From WRMR01 sp031548645 (lineage in GTDB: Bacteria; Planctomycetota; Planctomycetia; Pirellulales; Thermoguttaceae), in assembly GCA_031548645.1 (NCBI GenBank), contig JAVBQX010000112.1:1-21371 (forward strand): a stretch of 21,371 nucleotides of DNA. The letters are read 5' to 3'. The position numbers and the translations under genes are program-made. The notes under the pieces were generated by a model that was not told the origin of the DNA, did no database searches, and saw only the letters and a program-made list of their open reading frames with translations. Position 1 is the first letter of the stretch, and each line of letters begins with the position of its first letter. Below, piece by piece: positions 1 to 10,171 of the stretch.

Positions 1-16
1 AGGCAAGGTTGACAAA

Positions 17-217
17 ATGCCAAAAATGAAGACTCACAAAGGGGCCAAAAAACGGTTTATCGTCTCGGCCACCGGAAAAGTGAAACACAAACACTGCGGC
101 ACGGGCCACTTGGCTTGGCGCAAAACGACCAAACAGCGTCGCCAGCTTCGCGGCAGCTCGGTCGTCAATACCGTTGACGCCAAACGCGTTATCGAAGTTC
201 TCCGTCCGGGGAAATAG
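17..217 (+). CDS. rpmI: 50S ribosomal protein L35
   Basis: This 66-residue, very basic protein begins MPKMKTHKGAKKRF, the hallmark start of bacterial L35, and ends near VIEVLRPGK, the usual length for the family. L35 is a small protein of the large ribosomal subunit. The start is the ATG at 17, preceded by a weak AAGG at 5-8. rplT follows after a 187-bp gap, in the conserved order rpmI-rplT. infC normally precedes these genes and would lie just left of the window, but it is not visible here. The identification is secure from sequence and gene order. Confidence 0.97.
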   Translation: MPKMKTHKGAKKRFIVSATGKVKHKHCGTGHLAWRKTTKQRRQLRGSSVVNTVDAKRVIEVLRPGK

Positions 218-404
218 AAAAATCGCGGTTTTACGTCATTGCCGTAACGTAACACCATAATTGTCAAACGGTTATTACCGATTTGTACATATTAATCCAA
301 CGGCACGACGAAACGGGCGGGAGTAAACGCCGCACATTCCATCGGAACAAGCGGGGCCTTGATTTTCGTAAGAACTTAATGTTATTATTGCAGAAAGTAT
401 TGAA

Positions 405-761
405 ATGAGAACGACTTATGGTGTCGCACGTCGCCGGAGCAAGAACCGGCTGTTCAAACGTGCCAAAGGGTTTCGGGGCGGTCGCGGAAAACTGCTCCGC
501 ACGGTCAAGGAAACCATCATTCGCGCCGATGCTTACGCGACGCGTGACCGCCGTGTCCGAAAACGCGATTTCCGCAAGCTTTGGATCACGCGCATCAGCG
601 CTGCCGTCAAAATGCGCGAACTTCGCTACAGCGAATTCATCCACGGCCTGAAGTTGGCCAACATCACGCTCGACCGCAAATCGCTGTCGCAAATGGCCAT
701 CCAGGACCCCGCCGCGTTCGACGCCGTGTGCGACATGGTCAAGAAGGCGCTCAACAAATAG
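405..761 (+). CDS. rplT: 50S ribosomal protein L20
   Basis: The 118-residue protein opens with MRTTYGVARRRSKNRLFKRA and contains the L20 core (KGFRGGRGKLLRTVKE, RDRRVRKRDFRKLWITRI), the usual length for the family. L20 binds 23S rRNA early in large-subunit assembly and in several bacteria represses its own operon. The ATG at 405 has no good Shine-Dalgarno sequence. The 187-bp gap after rpmI is longer than usual. It holds a weak promoter candidate, TTGATT at 359-364 and TATTAT at 383-388 (18-bp spacer), whose transcript would start only about 10 bases before the start codon. It also holds short inverted repeats such as TTACGT/ACGTAA (231-252). I see no proven L20 operator. Confidence 0.97.
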   Translation: MRTTYGVARRRSKNRLFKRAKGFRGGRGKLLRTVKETIIRADAYATRDRRVRKRDFRKLWITRISAAVKMRELRYSEFIHGLKLANITLDRKSLSQMAIQDPAAFDAVCDMVKKALNK

Positions 762-801
762 GTTGAGGCAATCAATCGGCGAAAATTTTTGATTCACGCA
801 A

Positions 802-837
802 AGCCTGTTCCCGTCCGTTCGGGGGCGGGCTTTTTTT
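802..837 (+). terminator. Intrinsic terminator of the rpmI-rplT unit
   Basis: A 12-bp stem pairs 802-813 (AGCCTGTTCCCG) with 820-831 (CGGGGGCGGGCT) around a six-base loop, TCCGTT. All positions pair, three of them as G-U wobbles. The 3' arm runs into seven T residues (831-837). It lies 41 bp after the rplT stop. It would overlap the N-terminus if the next gene began at the upstream ATG at 789, which argues for the start at 867 instead. Confidence 0.9.
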
Positions 838-866
838 CTCGGGGGGACAACATAGGGGCGAACAAC

Positions 867-2780
867 ATGGCAACGCTCAATCTTGCCGAAGCGGCCCGCA
901 TGATCGGCGTTTCGTCGGCGACGGTTCGCAACTGGGTCCGGGCCGGTCTCGTGCAACCGCTTCCGGACCGCAATGCCGGGTTTGACGAAAGCGAAATTTC
1001 GCGTCTCAAATCCGATCTGGTTGCCGGAAGACTGCCCCGTTTGAGAAGCCGGGCCAACAAGACAAAGTCCGATTCGCAATTCGTTCCCGCGGAATACGCC
1101 GAAAACAAAGCCGTACATGACACCGTTGTCCGGCTCTCTGAATGGCGGAAAAAACACGATGTTTCCGTTGAAACGCTGCTGTTTTTCGTCGCGATTCGGT
1201 TGCTCGAACGGGCCGGTGATCTCGCAACGTCGTTGCAGGAATTTGACCGTGTGACATGGCGGCGAAATTGCGTCCGTGACGAAATGCGACAATGGCACGG
1301 GACATTGCCGCAAAAACCGGATTTCAAAATATACGGCGAAATCGCGCGGCATTTCAACGGGGTTGACGGCGATAGCGACATTGATTGGCTTGGCGTTTTG
1401 CACCAGGCCCTGTTTCGCGAAGGGGAAAAATCGCACGCCGGCGCCTATTACACGCCGACGCTCTACGTCCGTGACGCCCTGCAAGAAGCGGGGCTTCAAC
1501 CCGGTGAAACCCTGCTCGACCCCTGCTGCGGAACGGGGAAATATCTGGTGACGGCGGTCAGGTGTTTTGCGTTGCGACCGGAAAGTTGTCATGGTTTCGA
1601 CATCGACCCGCTGGCCGTGCGTTTGGCTCGCGTCAATCTTTTTCTCGCCGCGCCGAAACACGAATTTGTTCCCCGGGTGCAGTGCGTCGATGCGCTGACG
1701 GAAGAAACGACGGACGGTTTCGACTGCTTTTTCGATCTTGTGGCGACCAACCCTCCCTGGGGCGCTCGCAAAAACACGGGCGAATTCACAAAAGTGAAAC
1801 ACGCCTTTCGGGAATCGTTCGCCCTGTTCCTGGTCAAGTCGCTTTCGTCGCTCCGCGAGAACGGCAGGCTTTCGTTCCTGTTGCCGGAAGCGTTTCTCAA
1901 CATCAAAACCCATGCCGGGATTCGCAAGCTCGTGTTGACACAAACGTCACTAAATTCGGTGACCGCACTCGGACGCGGTTTTTCCGGCGTTTATACCGGC
2001 GCGATCCGCCTTGACGCGGTCAAAACGAAACCGCGTTCCGGCCACAGTTGCCGTGTCACCGGTCGCAACGGCGATTCGTATTGCGTCGAACAGGCCGTTT
2101 TCCTGCGCAACCGCGATCAGGTGTTCGATATCGACCTTTCTCCCGAAGACCGCGGAATTCTTGACAAAATATTCGCGACACCGCATCAAACGCTCGCTAA
2201 CAACGCCGATTGGGCCCTCGGAATCGTTACCGGCGACAATGCGAAACACCTCACTGACAAGCCTTCGCCCGGCTTCGAGCCGGTGTTTCGCGGGGCGGAC
2301 ATTGAACCGTACCGCCTGCGCGAACCGACCACGTTTCTCAAATTCGATCCGTCGCAATTCCAACAGACGGCGCCGGAAGCCATGTATCGCGTGCCGGAAA
2401 AGATCGTGTACCGCTTCATTTCGAAAAAGCTTGTCTTTGCTCTCGATACGAATGGCCGCCTGACGCTCAACAGCGCCAACGTGCTCCTGCCGCGATTGCC
2501 CGGTATGAGTACCAAGGTGGTACTGGCGTTCTTGAATTCGACGTTGTTCCGGTACGTGTTTGAAAAGAAGTTTTCAACGCACAAGGTTTTGCGCGGCGAT
2601 CTGGAGCAATTGCCGTTTCCTGAGATTTCACGGGAAACGCACGACGTGATCGAAGCCTGTGTCGACGCGGCCATGGCACGGCTGAATCCGGAATCCGAAA
2701 ATTCGATTGACACGCTCGTTTTTGCGTGTTTTCCGAATTTGACGGAACGTGACATCAGACGCATTGCCAACGCAAGGTAA
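867..2780 (+). CDS. N6-adenine DNA methyltransferase with N-terminal MerR-like HTH
   Basis: This 637-residue protein has three visible parts. Residues about 4-42 form a MerR-like helix-turn-helix (LAEAARMIGVSSATVRNWVRAGL). Residues about 190-330 are a class I SAM-dependent adenine methyltransferase core, with AGAYYTP at 191-197, motif I LLDPCCGTG at 216-224 and catalytic motif IV NPPW at 295-298. The C-terminal part, including NSANVLLPRL...LAFLNSTLFRYVF and ending near LEQLPFPEI, resembles the TaqI/Eco57I-type target-recognition region. It should methylate adenine N6 in a specific DNA sequence. The ATG at 867 is preferred because AGGGG (854-858) lies 8 bases upstream, while the in-frame ATG at 789 falls before the terminator. 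No endonuclease gene adjoins it, so it looks like an orphan or regulatory methylase. A fused nuclease is not evident. Confidence 0.85.
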   Translation: MATLNLAEAARMIGVSSATVRNWVRAGLVQPLPDRNAGFDESEISRLKSDLVAGRLPRLRSRANKTKSDSQFVPAEYAENKAVHDTVVRLSEWRKKHDVSVETLLFFVAIRLLERAGDLATSLQEFDRVTWRRNCVRDEMRQWHGTLPQKPDFKIYGEIARHFNGVDGDSDIDWLGVLHQALFREGEKSHAGAYYTPTLYVRDALQEAGLQPGETLLDPCCGTGKYLVTAVRCFALRPESCHGFDIDPLAVRLARVNLFLAAPKHEFVPRVQCVDALTEETTDGFDCFFDLVATNPPWGARKNTGEFTKVKHAFRESFALFLVKSLSSLRENGRLSFLLPEAFLNIKTHAGIRKLVLTQTSLNSVTALGRGFSGVYTGAIRLDAVKTKPRSGHSCRVTGRNGDSYCVEQAVFLRNRDQVFDIDLSPEDRGILDKIFATPHQTLANNADWALGIVTGDNAKHLTDKPSPGFEPVFRGADIEPYRLREPTTFLKFDPSQFQQTAPEAMYRVPEKIVYRFISKKLVFALDTNGRLTLNSANVLLPRLPGMSTKVVLAFLNSTLFRYVFEKKFSTHKVLRGDLEQLPFPEISRETHDVIEACVDAAMARLNPESENSIDTLVFACFPNLTERDIRRIANAR

Positions 2781-2990
2781 CTTTTGGACGGGCAAAGTCC
2801 ATCAGTCACAACGTCAACTTGTTGCGGCGAAAGGTCCTCTCGGATTCCTTGCATCGCATGACAAATCTGTTCTTTCATCCTGCGTGAAAAAGACATATTT
2901 GTCACTCTTGCGCATGTCGAAAAACTTACCGTATTTCTAACTGCCTTATATGTAACAAGTTAAAAAATTTCGCCACATTTCCGTTTCCTC

Positions 2991-3020
2991 TGGCATCCCT
3001 TATGCGGAAATATGATGCCA
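2991..3020 (+). promoter_or_regulatory. Candidate carA control site: TGGCAT/ATGCCA inverted repeat
   Basis: In the 283-bp gap before carA, TGGCAT (2991-2996) is repeated inverted as ATGCCA (3015-3020), 18 bp apart, 44 bp before the carA start. The left half also matches a sigma-54 core: GG at 2992-2993 and GC at 3004-3005 are ten bases apart, within TGGCAT-N6-TATGC-like sequence. A TATGAT (3011-3016) lies inside the repeat, but no -35 box is suitably spaced. The rest of the gap shows only a weak 7-bp inverted repeat (GACAAAT/ATTTGTC). This is a pattern match only; no regulator is known. Confidence 0.3.
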
Positions 3021-3063
3021 AATACGACAAATTTCAACAAATCGGGAAACACTCAGTATTTTC

Positions 3064-4161
3064 ATGCACGGATATTTGGCACTCGAAGACGGCCGAATTT
3101 ATCCCGGCGTCGCTTTCGGTCATGAGGGCGTCCGGGACGGCGAAATCGTTTTCAACACCTCCATGACCGGTTATCAGGAGATTCTCACCGATCCGTCCTA
3201 CGCGGGGCAGATCGTCACGATGACCTGTCCACTCATCGGCAACACCGGGATCAACCCGGAAGACGTTGAGTCCATGACCCCGCATGTTCGGGGTTTTATT
3301 GTGCGCGAATTTTGCGGGACGCCTTCGAACTGGCGCGCGACCGGTTCGCTGGACGAATTTCTCAAACGCCACGAAATCGTCGGCCTCGGCGAAGTCGACA
3401 CGCGGGCCGTCACCCGGCATATCCGTGAACAGGGGGCCATGAAAGCAGTTCTTGCTGCAGGCGACTGGGACACGCGGGAACTCGTCCGCCGGGCGCAGGA
3501 TTCGCCGGGACTGGTCGGCGTCGACCTCGTTCGCACGGTGAGCTGCAAATCGCCCTACCGCTGGGCCGAACCCTGTCCCTGGCTGCCGGAATCGAAGCCC
3601 GAACAACGGCCGAAAGTCGTCGCCTGGGATTTCGGGCTGAAACTGAACATCGCGCGCTGCCTGGTCAGTCACGGCTTTGACGTGACCGTCGTTCCGGCGC
3701 AAACGACCGCCGACGATGTGCTGGCCCTGCGACCGGACGGCGTGTTCCTCTCGAACGGCCCCGGCGATCCCGCGGCGGTGGGCTACGCGATCGCGGAAAT
3801 TCGCAAACTGATCGGGCGAATCCCCGTGTTCGGCATCTGTCTCGGTCACCAGTTGCTGGCCCTGGCATGCGGCGGAACGACCCGCAAATTGAAATTCGGG
3901 CATCGCGGCGCGAATCAGCCGGTCAAACATCTCACGACGGGCCGGGTCGAGATCACCTCGCAGAATCACGGCTTTTGCGTCAATGACGATTCGCTGCCGG
4001 ACGAACTCGAAGTCACGCACGTCAATTTGAATGACCGGACCGTCGAAGGAATGCGACACCGCAAGCACCCGGTTTTCTCGGTGCAATATCACCCCGAATC
4101 AAGCGCCGGCCCGCATGATTCCGATTATTTGTTTACACAATTTCGTGAAATGATGGGGTGA
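3064..4161 (+). CDS. carA: Carbamoyl-phosphate synthase small (glutaminase) subunit
   Basis: The 365-residue protein hydrolyses glutamine and passes ammonia to CarB for carbamoyl phosphate, the precursor of arginine and pyrimidines. The N-terminal CarA domain (LALEDGRIYPGVAFG, FNTSMTGYQEILTDPSY) is followed from about residue 180 by a class I glutamine amidotransferase domain. The nucleophile is Cys259 in FGICLGHQ, with His343 and Glu345 in QYHPES completing the triad. Length is typical (E. coli about 380). No convincing Shine-Dalgarno precedes the ATG at 3064, but the N-terminus aligns well with the family. carB follows in the same direction after 311 bp, a wide gap filled by an inverted-repeat element. 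Confidence 0.97.
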   Translation: MHGYLALEDGRIYPGVAFGHEGVRDGEIVFNTSMTGYQEILTDPSYAGQIVTMTCPLIGNTGINPEDVESMTPHVRGFIVREFCGTPSNWRATGSLDEFLKRHEIVGLGEVDTRAVTRHIREQGAMKAVLAAGDWDTRELVRRAQDSPGLVGVDLVRTVSCKSPYRWAEPCPWLPESKPEQRPKVVAWDFGLKLNIARCLVSHGFDVTVVPAQTTADDVLALRPDGVFLSNGPGDPAAVGYAIAEIRKLIGRIPVFGICLGHQLLALACGGTTRKLKFGHRGANQPVKHLTTGRVEITSQNHGFCVNDDSLPDELEVTHVNLNDRTVEGMRHRKHPVFSVQYHPESSAGPHDSDYLFTQFREMMG

Positions 4162-4167
4162 TTTTTT

Positions 4168-4184
4168 ATTTCTCGCAGAGACGC
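4168..4184 (+). repeat. 17-bp dispersed repeat (family D), copy 1
   Basis: The 17-base sequence ATTTCTCGCAGAGACGC lies 7 bp after the carA stop. It recurs exactly, in reverse orientation, at 12627-12643 near the sulfatase 3' end. Both copies are just outside coding sequence. A 17-base exact match within 21 kb is unlikely by chance, so this is probably a fragment of a dispersed genomic repeat. Confidence 0.6.
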
Positions 4185-4231
4185 GGAGGGGACAGAGGAC
4201 AAGACATAAGGCTATCGCCGAAAAATAATGA

Positions 4232-4420
4232 GCAAGAACAGCAGCCGGGAACGCAGCGCAGCGGAGTGACCGGGGTGAGGATTTTCCAACCGGGAAAATG
4301 TTCAATTCCCTTGCTCTTGTCAGAAACATCGCAGGAATTGAAATTTTGCACAAAATGGCAAACGTGTTCCCCGGTCACTCCGTTCGTTGCACTCACTGCG
4401 TTCCCGGCTGCTGTTCTTGC
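4232..4420. repeat. 189-bp inverted-repeat element (family A), copy 1, between carA and carB
   Basis: The ends are perfect 25-bp inverted repeats (4232-4256 against 4396-4420). A second perfect 14-bp pair lies just inside (4262-4275 against 4369-4382), with about 90 bp between. The arms read GCAAGAACAGCAGCCGGGAA... and CGGAGTGACCGGGG. A related copy is at 14348-14520. It encodes no protein and resembles a MITE- or REP-like non-autonomous element. As RNA it would make a long hairpin between carA and carB. The remaining bases of the 311-bp gap show no other feature beyond the family D copy. Confidence 0.85.
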
Positions 4421-4472
4421 GGAAAACTTACTGGCGAAAACACTCCCAAACCGAAACAAATGAACCAAAAAC

Positions 4473-7814
<3,342 letters not shown>

Positions 7815-7822
7815 TTTGCTTT

Positions 7823-7985
7823 CTATGGCTCTTTCGGGTTCATGACCCGGCCGAGAAAAAGGATCGCCCCGCTGGTTCGTTCACGAATGAGAAACAGGAA
7901 CGGATGGTCGACGATAAATATCTGCGGCTCACTGGGCACCCATGCCGATTCCCCAAAGGATGACGCCGACAGGATCGGGCGAAAC
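7823..7985 (-). pseudogene. Serpin 3' relic (C-terminal ~55 codons)
   Basis: Reading the minus strand to a TAG at 7823-7825 gives SASSFGESAWVPSEPQ, then IFIVDHPFLFLIRERTSGAI, then LFLGRVMNPKEP. This matches the conserved serpin C-terminus after the reactive-centre loop (F-x-x-DHPF-x-F-x-I-R-x-x-x-x-G-x-I-L-F-x-G-R-V-x-NP). Serpins are protease inhibitors of about 370-400 residues. Here only the last strands remain, and upstream the frame runs into a dispersed repeat and then a stop. No serpin N-terminus is visible. The relic lies 8 bp beyond the carB stop, convergent with it. I call it a truncated pseudogene; a different rearranged gene is unlikely given the signature. Confidence 0.8.
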
Positions 7986-8087
7986 TCCTGCCAGACTTCT
8001 CTGCTGAACCATGCCTCAAAAAACCTAATCCCTCGTCACGGGCAACCTAAACCGCGACGAACAGTACGTCCGTTTTCTCCGGGGCAC
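7962..8087 (+). repeat. ~125-bp dispersed repeat (family B), copy 1
   Basis: This stretch contains the shared blocks GCCTCAAAAAACCTAATCCC, TCGTCACGGGCAAC, AACCGCGACGAACA and ACGTCCGTTTTCT. The other copies, at 17983-18122 (+) and 12454-12593 (-), carry the same blocks in the same order with scattered differences. The left end merges into the serpin relic. It has no conserved reading frame across copies and so looks like a non-coding dispersed element. The remainder of 7815-8238 holds only an inverted repeat. Confidence 0.8.
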
Positions 8088-8104
8088 GGCAAACTCCCCT
8101 TTTT

Positions 8105-8193
8105 TATCAACAGATGAAAATTGCCATTTCTTATGGAATCATTGGTCGAAAGCACCTTTTGATCATCTGTCGTATCTGCAAAATCTGTTGATA
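8105..8193. repeat. 11-bp inverted repeat with ATCTG iterations
   Basis: TATCAACAGAT (8105-8115) and ATCTGTTGATA (8183-8193) are perfect inverted copies separated by 67 bp. The right part also contains ATCTG three times at 9-bp intervals (starting 8165, 8174, 8183). The site lies between the convergent ends of carB and the AAA+ ATPase gene, in AT-rich sequence. The long loop and lack of a GC-rich stem make it a poor terminator. Its function is unknown. Confidence 0.5.
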
Positions 8194-8238
8194 TAAAATT
8201 AGAATTGATGTGTGGTATGATGAAACCTTTGGCGGAGG

Positions 8239-10032
8239 TTAATTATTGCCCCGGCATTCCTTGGCCAGTTCCGGCGGAAGGCCCGTGAGCGATTCGACGA
8301 CGGGGGACCACCAGGGGAACGCGAAAGTGCAACCACATTTGCAGCGCACCGTTTTGCCGATCAGTTTCGCCTTGCCGATGGACGTGACCCCGCAGCCGGG
8401 GCATTGGAACTGCCAGCGACTCGCGGAAACGTCGATTCCGGACGGGTCGAACCATCGCAGAATCTCGTGGGGAATGTCGGCCCCGTTCAGTTCGGACAGG
8501 GTTTCGCGGGTGACGTCGGGCATTCGCGCGATGCGGGTCGAATGCTTCGAAACGGCCATCTCGTACACGTTGCGGACGAAGCGTGCGTTGCCGAAAGTTT
8601 CGTCACGGCGCGATCGGGCGGCAAGGAACAGCAAAAAGGCGTTGATTCGGGCCAGCGGCGTCAACACGTATTCGTTGTCGTTGCAGAATTTTTCGAAAAT
8701 CAGGCACATCTCGCGCACGGAATAATCCTCGAACGAGATAAACCGCGTGAACCGGCTCTGCAAACCGGGGTTGCTTCGCAGGAATTCCCGCATCGGTTTC
8801 GGATAACCGGCCACGACGACGATGAGGCGGTCGCGATGGTCTTCCATGCGTTTGAGCAACGTGTCGATCGCTTCCTGGCCGAAATCGCCCGACCCGGCCC
8901 CGCTCCGGCTCAGCGTGTAGGCCTCGTCGATGAACAGCACGCCGTCGAGCGCCTTTTCGATGACCTCGTCCGTTTTGATCGCGGTTTGCCCGACGTATCC
9001 CGCGATCAGGCCCGGGCGGTCCGTTTCGATGAGGTTCGTCGTCTTGAGGATGCCGAAACCGTGAAAAATCTTGCCCAAAATCCTCGCGACGGTCGTTTTG
9101 CCCGTGCCGGGATTGCCGGTGAAAACATAGTGCAGCGACTGGCCCGATTCCTTCAGACCGTGCCGCCGGCGCATCTGCTGCACCTTGAGAAAGTCGATGA
9201 GTTTTTTGACCTCGCCCTTGACTCCGGCCAGGCCGATGAGCCCTTCGAGTTCGGCGGTCGCCTGTTGGATGACGGATTCGGACAGTTCGGGCGATGCCGG
9301 CTTTTCCTCAATGATATTGTCGTCCATTTCGGGCAGGCCCAACTTGCTGTTCGGCTTGAGGACCGAATCGAGCACGCGTCGGCGTTCCTCTTTGACCCGG
9401 CGGAGAAAATGCCGTTCCTTGACCTTGAGCCCCTGCGGCTTGCGTTCGAGCATTTCCTCAAGGAGCAGGTCCATCATCTGTTCGTAACGCGTGACGTAAT
9501 GCCGGTTTTGTTTCGCCCTTGCGACGGCCGCGCAGAGCAGCCCGCCGATGTACAAGCCGTCTTCCTCAATCTTGTAAAACCGTCCCCCGGCGAACCAACT
9601 CCGGTCGTTGGCGAATTCCTCCAAAAATTCGATCATGCCGGGAAACCTCGCCGTCGAACGTTTCTTTCCCTGCTGGGCGTCCTTGAACGCCGAATAGCCG
9701 CCGAGCCATTTGACGTAATCGTAGCCCAGTTCGCAGATGACCTTGTACTGATATTGCAGGTCGTGCTCGTCGGCTTCGTTGTCGTCGGTCGCGGCCTTGA
9801 TCGCGCAGCGGAGAAAATCGCCGTCGAGCGCCAGCTTGCAGATGGAACGCATGGCCTCGGCGTCCGGTTCCCAATGTTCTTCGAGAAACTGCGCCACGAC
9901 CGTCCCGCGGGTCAATTCCTTGATCTTGCGGCATTTGTCATTCGGCGCAAGCTCGTCCCGAATCGCGTAGGACAGCGAATCCAGCGACGCGATGGCGTTC
10001 CTCAGCCGTTGGGAATCGTCCCGGTTGGTCAT
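8239..10032 (-). CDS. CbbX/SpoVK-type AAA+ ATPase with C-terminal zinc ribbon
   Basis: The 597-residue protein has a single AAA+ module of the CbxX/CfxQ class. Walker A is GNPGTGKT (306-313), the pore loop is GYVGQT (345-350) and Walker B is GVLFIDEA (364-371). The arginine finger is in GLQSRF (Arg427) and sensor 2 in GNARFVRNVYE. An N-terminal helical region of about 240 residues includes DGDFLRCAIKAATDDNEADE (70-89), faintly TerB-like. A C-terminal zinc ribbon is formed by Cys544, Cys547, Cys564 and Cys566 or Cys568. Such ATPases remodel protein complexes; no Rubisco, sporulation or type VII secretion genes are nearby, so the substrate is unknown. The ATG at 10032 lacks a clear Shine-Dalgarno sequence. 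A promoter candidate lies 45-72 bp upstream. Confidence 0.88.
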   Translation of the reverse strand: MTNRDDSQRLRNAIASLDSLSYAIRDELAPNDKCRKIKELTRGTVVAQFLEEHWEPDAEAMRSICKLALDGDFLRCAIKAATDDNEADEHDLQYQYKVICELGYDYVKWLGGYSAFKDAQQGKKRSTARFPGMIEFLEEFANDRSWFAGGRFYKIEEDGLYIGGLLCAAVARAKQNRHYVTRYEQMMDLLLEEMLERKPQGLKVKERHFLRRVKEERRRVLDSVLKPNSKLGLPEMDDNIIEEKPASPELSESVIQQATAELEGLIGLAGVKGEVKKLIDFLKVQQMRRRHGLKESGQSLHYVFTGNPGTGKTTVARILGKIFHGFGILKTTNLIETDRPGLIAGYVGQTAIKTDEVIEKALDGVLFIDEAYTLSRSGAGSGDFGQEAIDTLLKRMEDHRDRLIVVVAGYPKPMREFLRSNPGLQSRFTRFISFEDYSVREMCLIFEKFCNDNEYVLTPLARINAFLLFLAARSRRDETFGNARFVRNVYEMAVSKHSTRIARMPDVTRETLSELNGADIPHEILRWFDPSGIDVSASRWQFQCPGCGVTSIGKAKLIGKTVRCKCGCTFAFPWWSPVVESLTGLPPELAKECRGNN

Positions 10033-10076
10033 GGCCTGTGAAGTTGAAAACGAAATTAATATTCTAAATTTTCAAT

Positions 10077-10104
10077 ATTATACCAGATGCAGACGTAAAA
10101 TCAA
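10077..10104 (-). promoter_or_regulatory. Candidate promoter of the AAA+ ATPase gene
   Basis: On the minus strand TTGATT (10104-10099) and a perfect TATAAT (10082-10077) are separated by 16 bp. Transcription would start near 10070, about 38 bases before the ATG at 10032. The arrangement matches the candidate rpmG promoter elsewhere in the window (same -35 hexamer and spacer). The surrounding sequence is AT-rich and also carries AATATT direct repeats. Confidence 0.45.
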
Positions 10105-10171
10105 AAGGGTGCAAAAAACCGGGAAATTGTTGTGCAACAATTCATCACCCGGCGGCAACAAGGCAAGTATC

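Noticed and set aside
789..866. Upstream start (ATG 789) for the first methyltransferase
   Set aside because: It would place the first codons across the rplT terminator; the ATG at 867 has a ribosome-binding site and starts the helix-turn-helix.
264..1943. 559-codon open frame on the minus strand
   Set aside because: It runs antisense across rplT and most of the methyltransferase gene, has no recognisable domain, and reflects codon bias of the true genes.
8104..8112. TTATCAACA as a DnaA box and possible origin
   Set aside because: It is a single box with one mismatch to TTATCCACA, far from dnaN and without a cluster of boxes or an AT-rich unwinding region.
7842..8117. 91-codon plus-strand open frame after carB
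   Set aside because: It spans the antisense of the serpin relic and a dispersed repeat; no signal, domain or ribosome site supports it.
8404..10041. 545-codon open frame antisense to the AAA+ ATPase gene
   Set aside because: The minus strand carries Walker A, Walker B and zinc-ribbon motifs; the plus frame has none.
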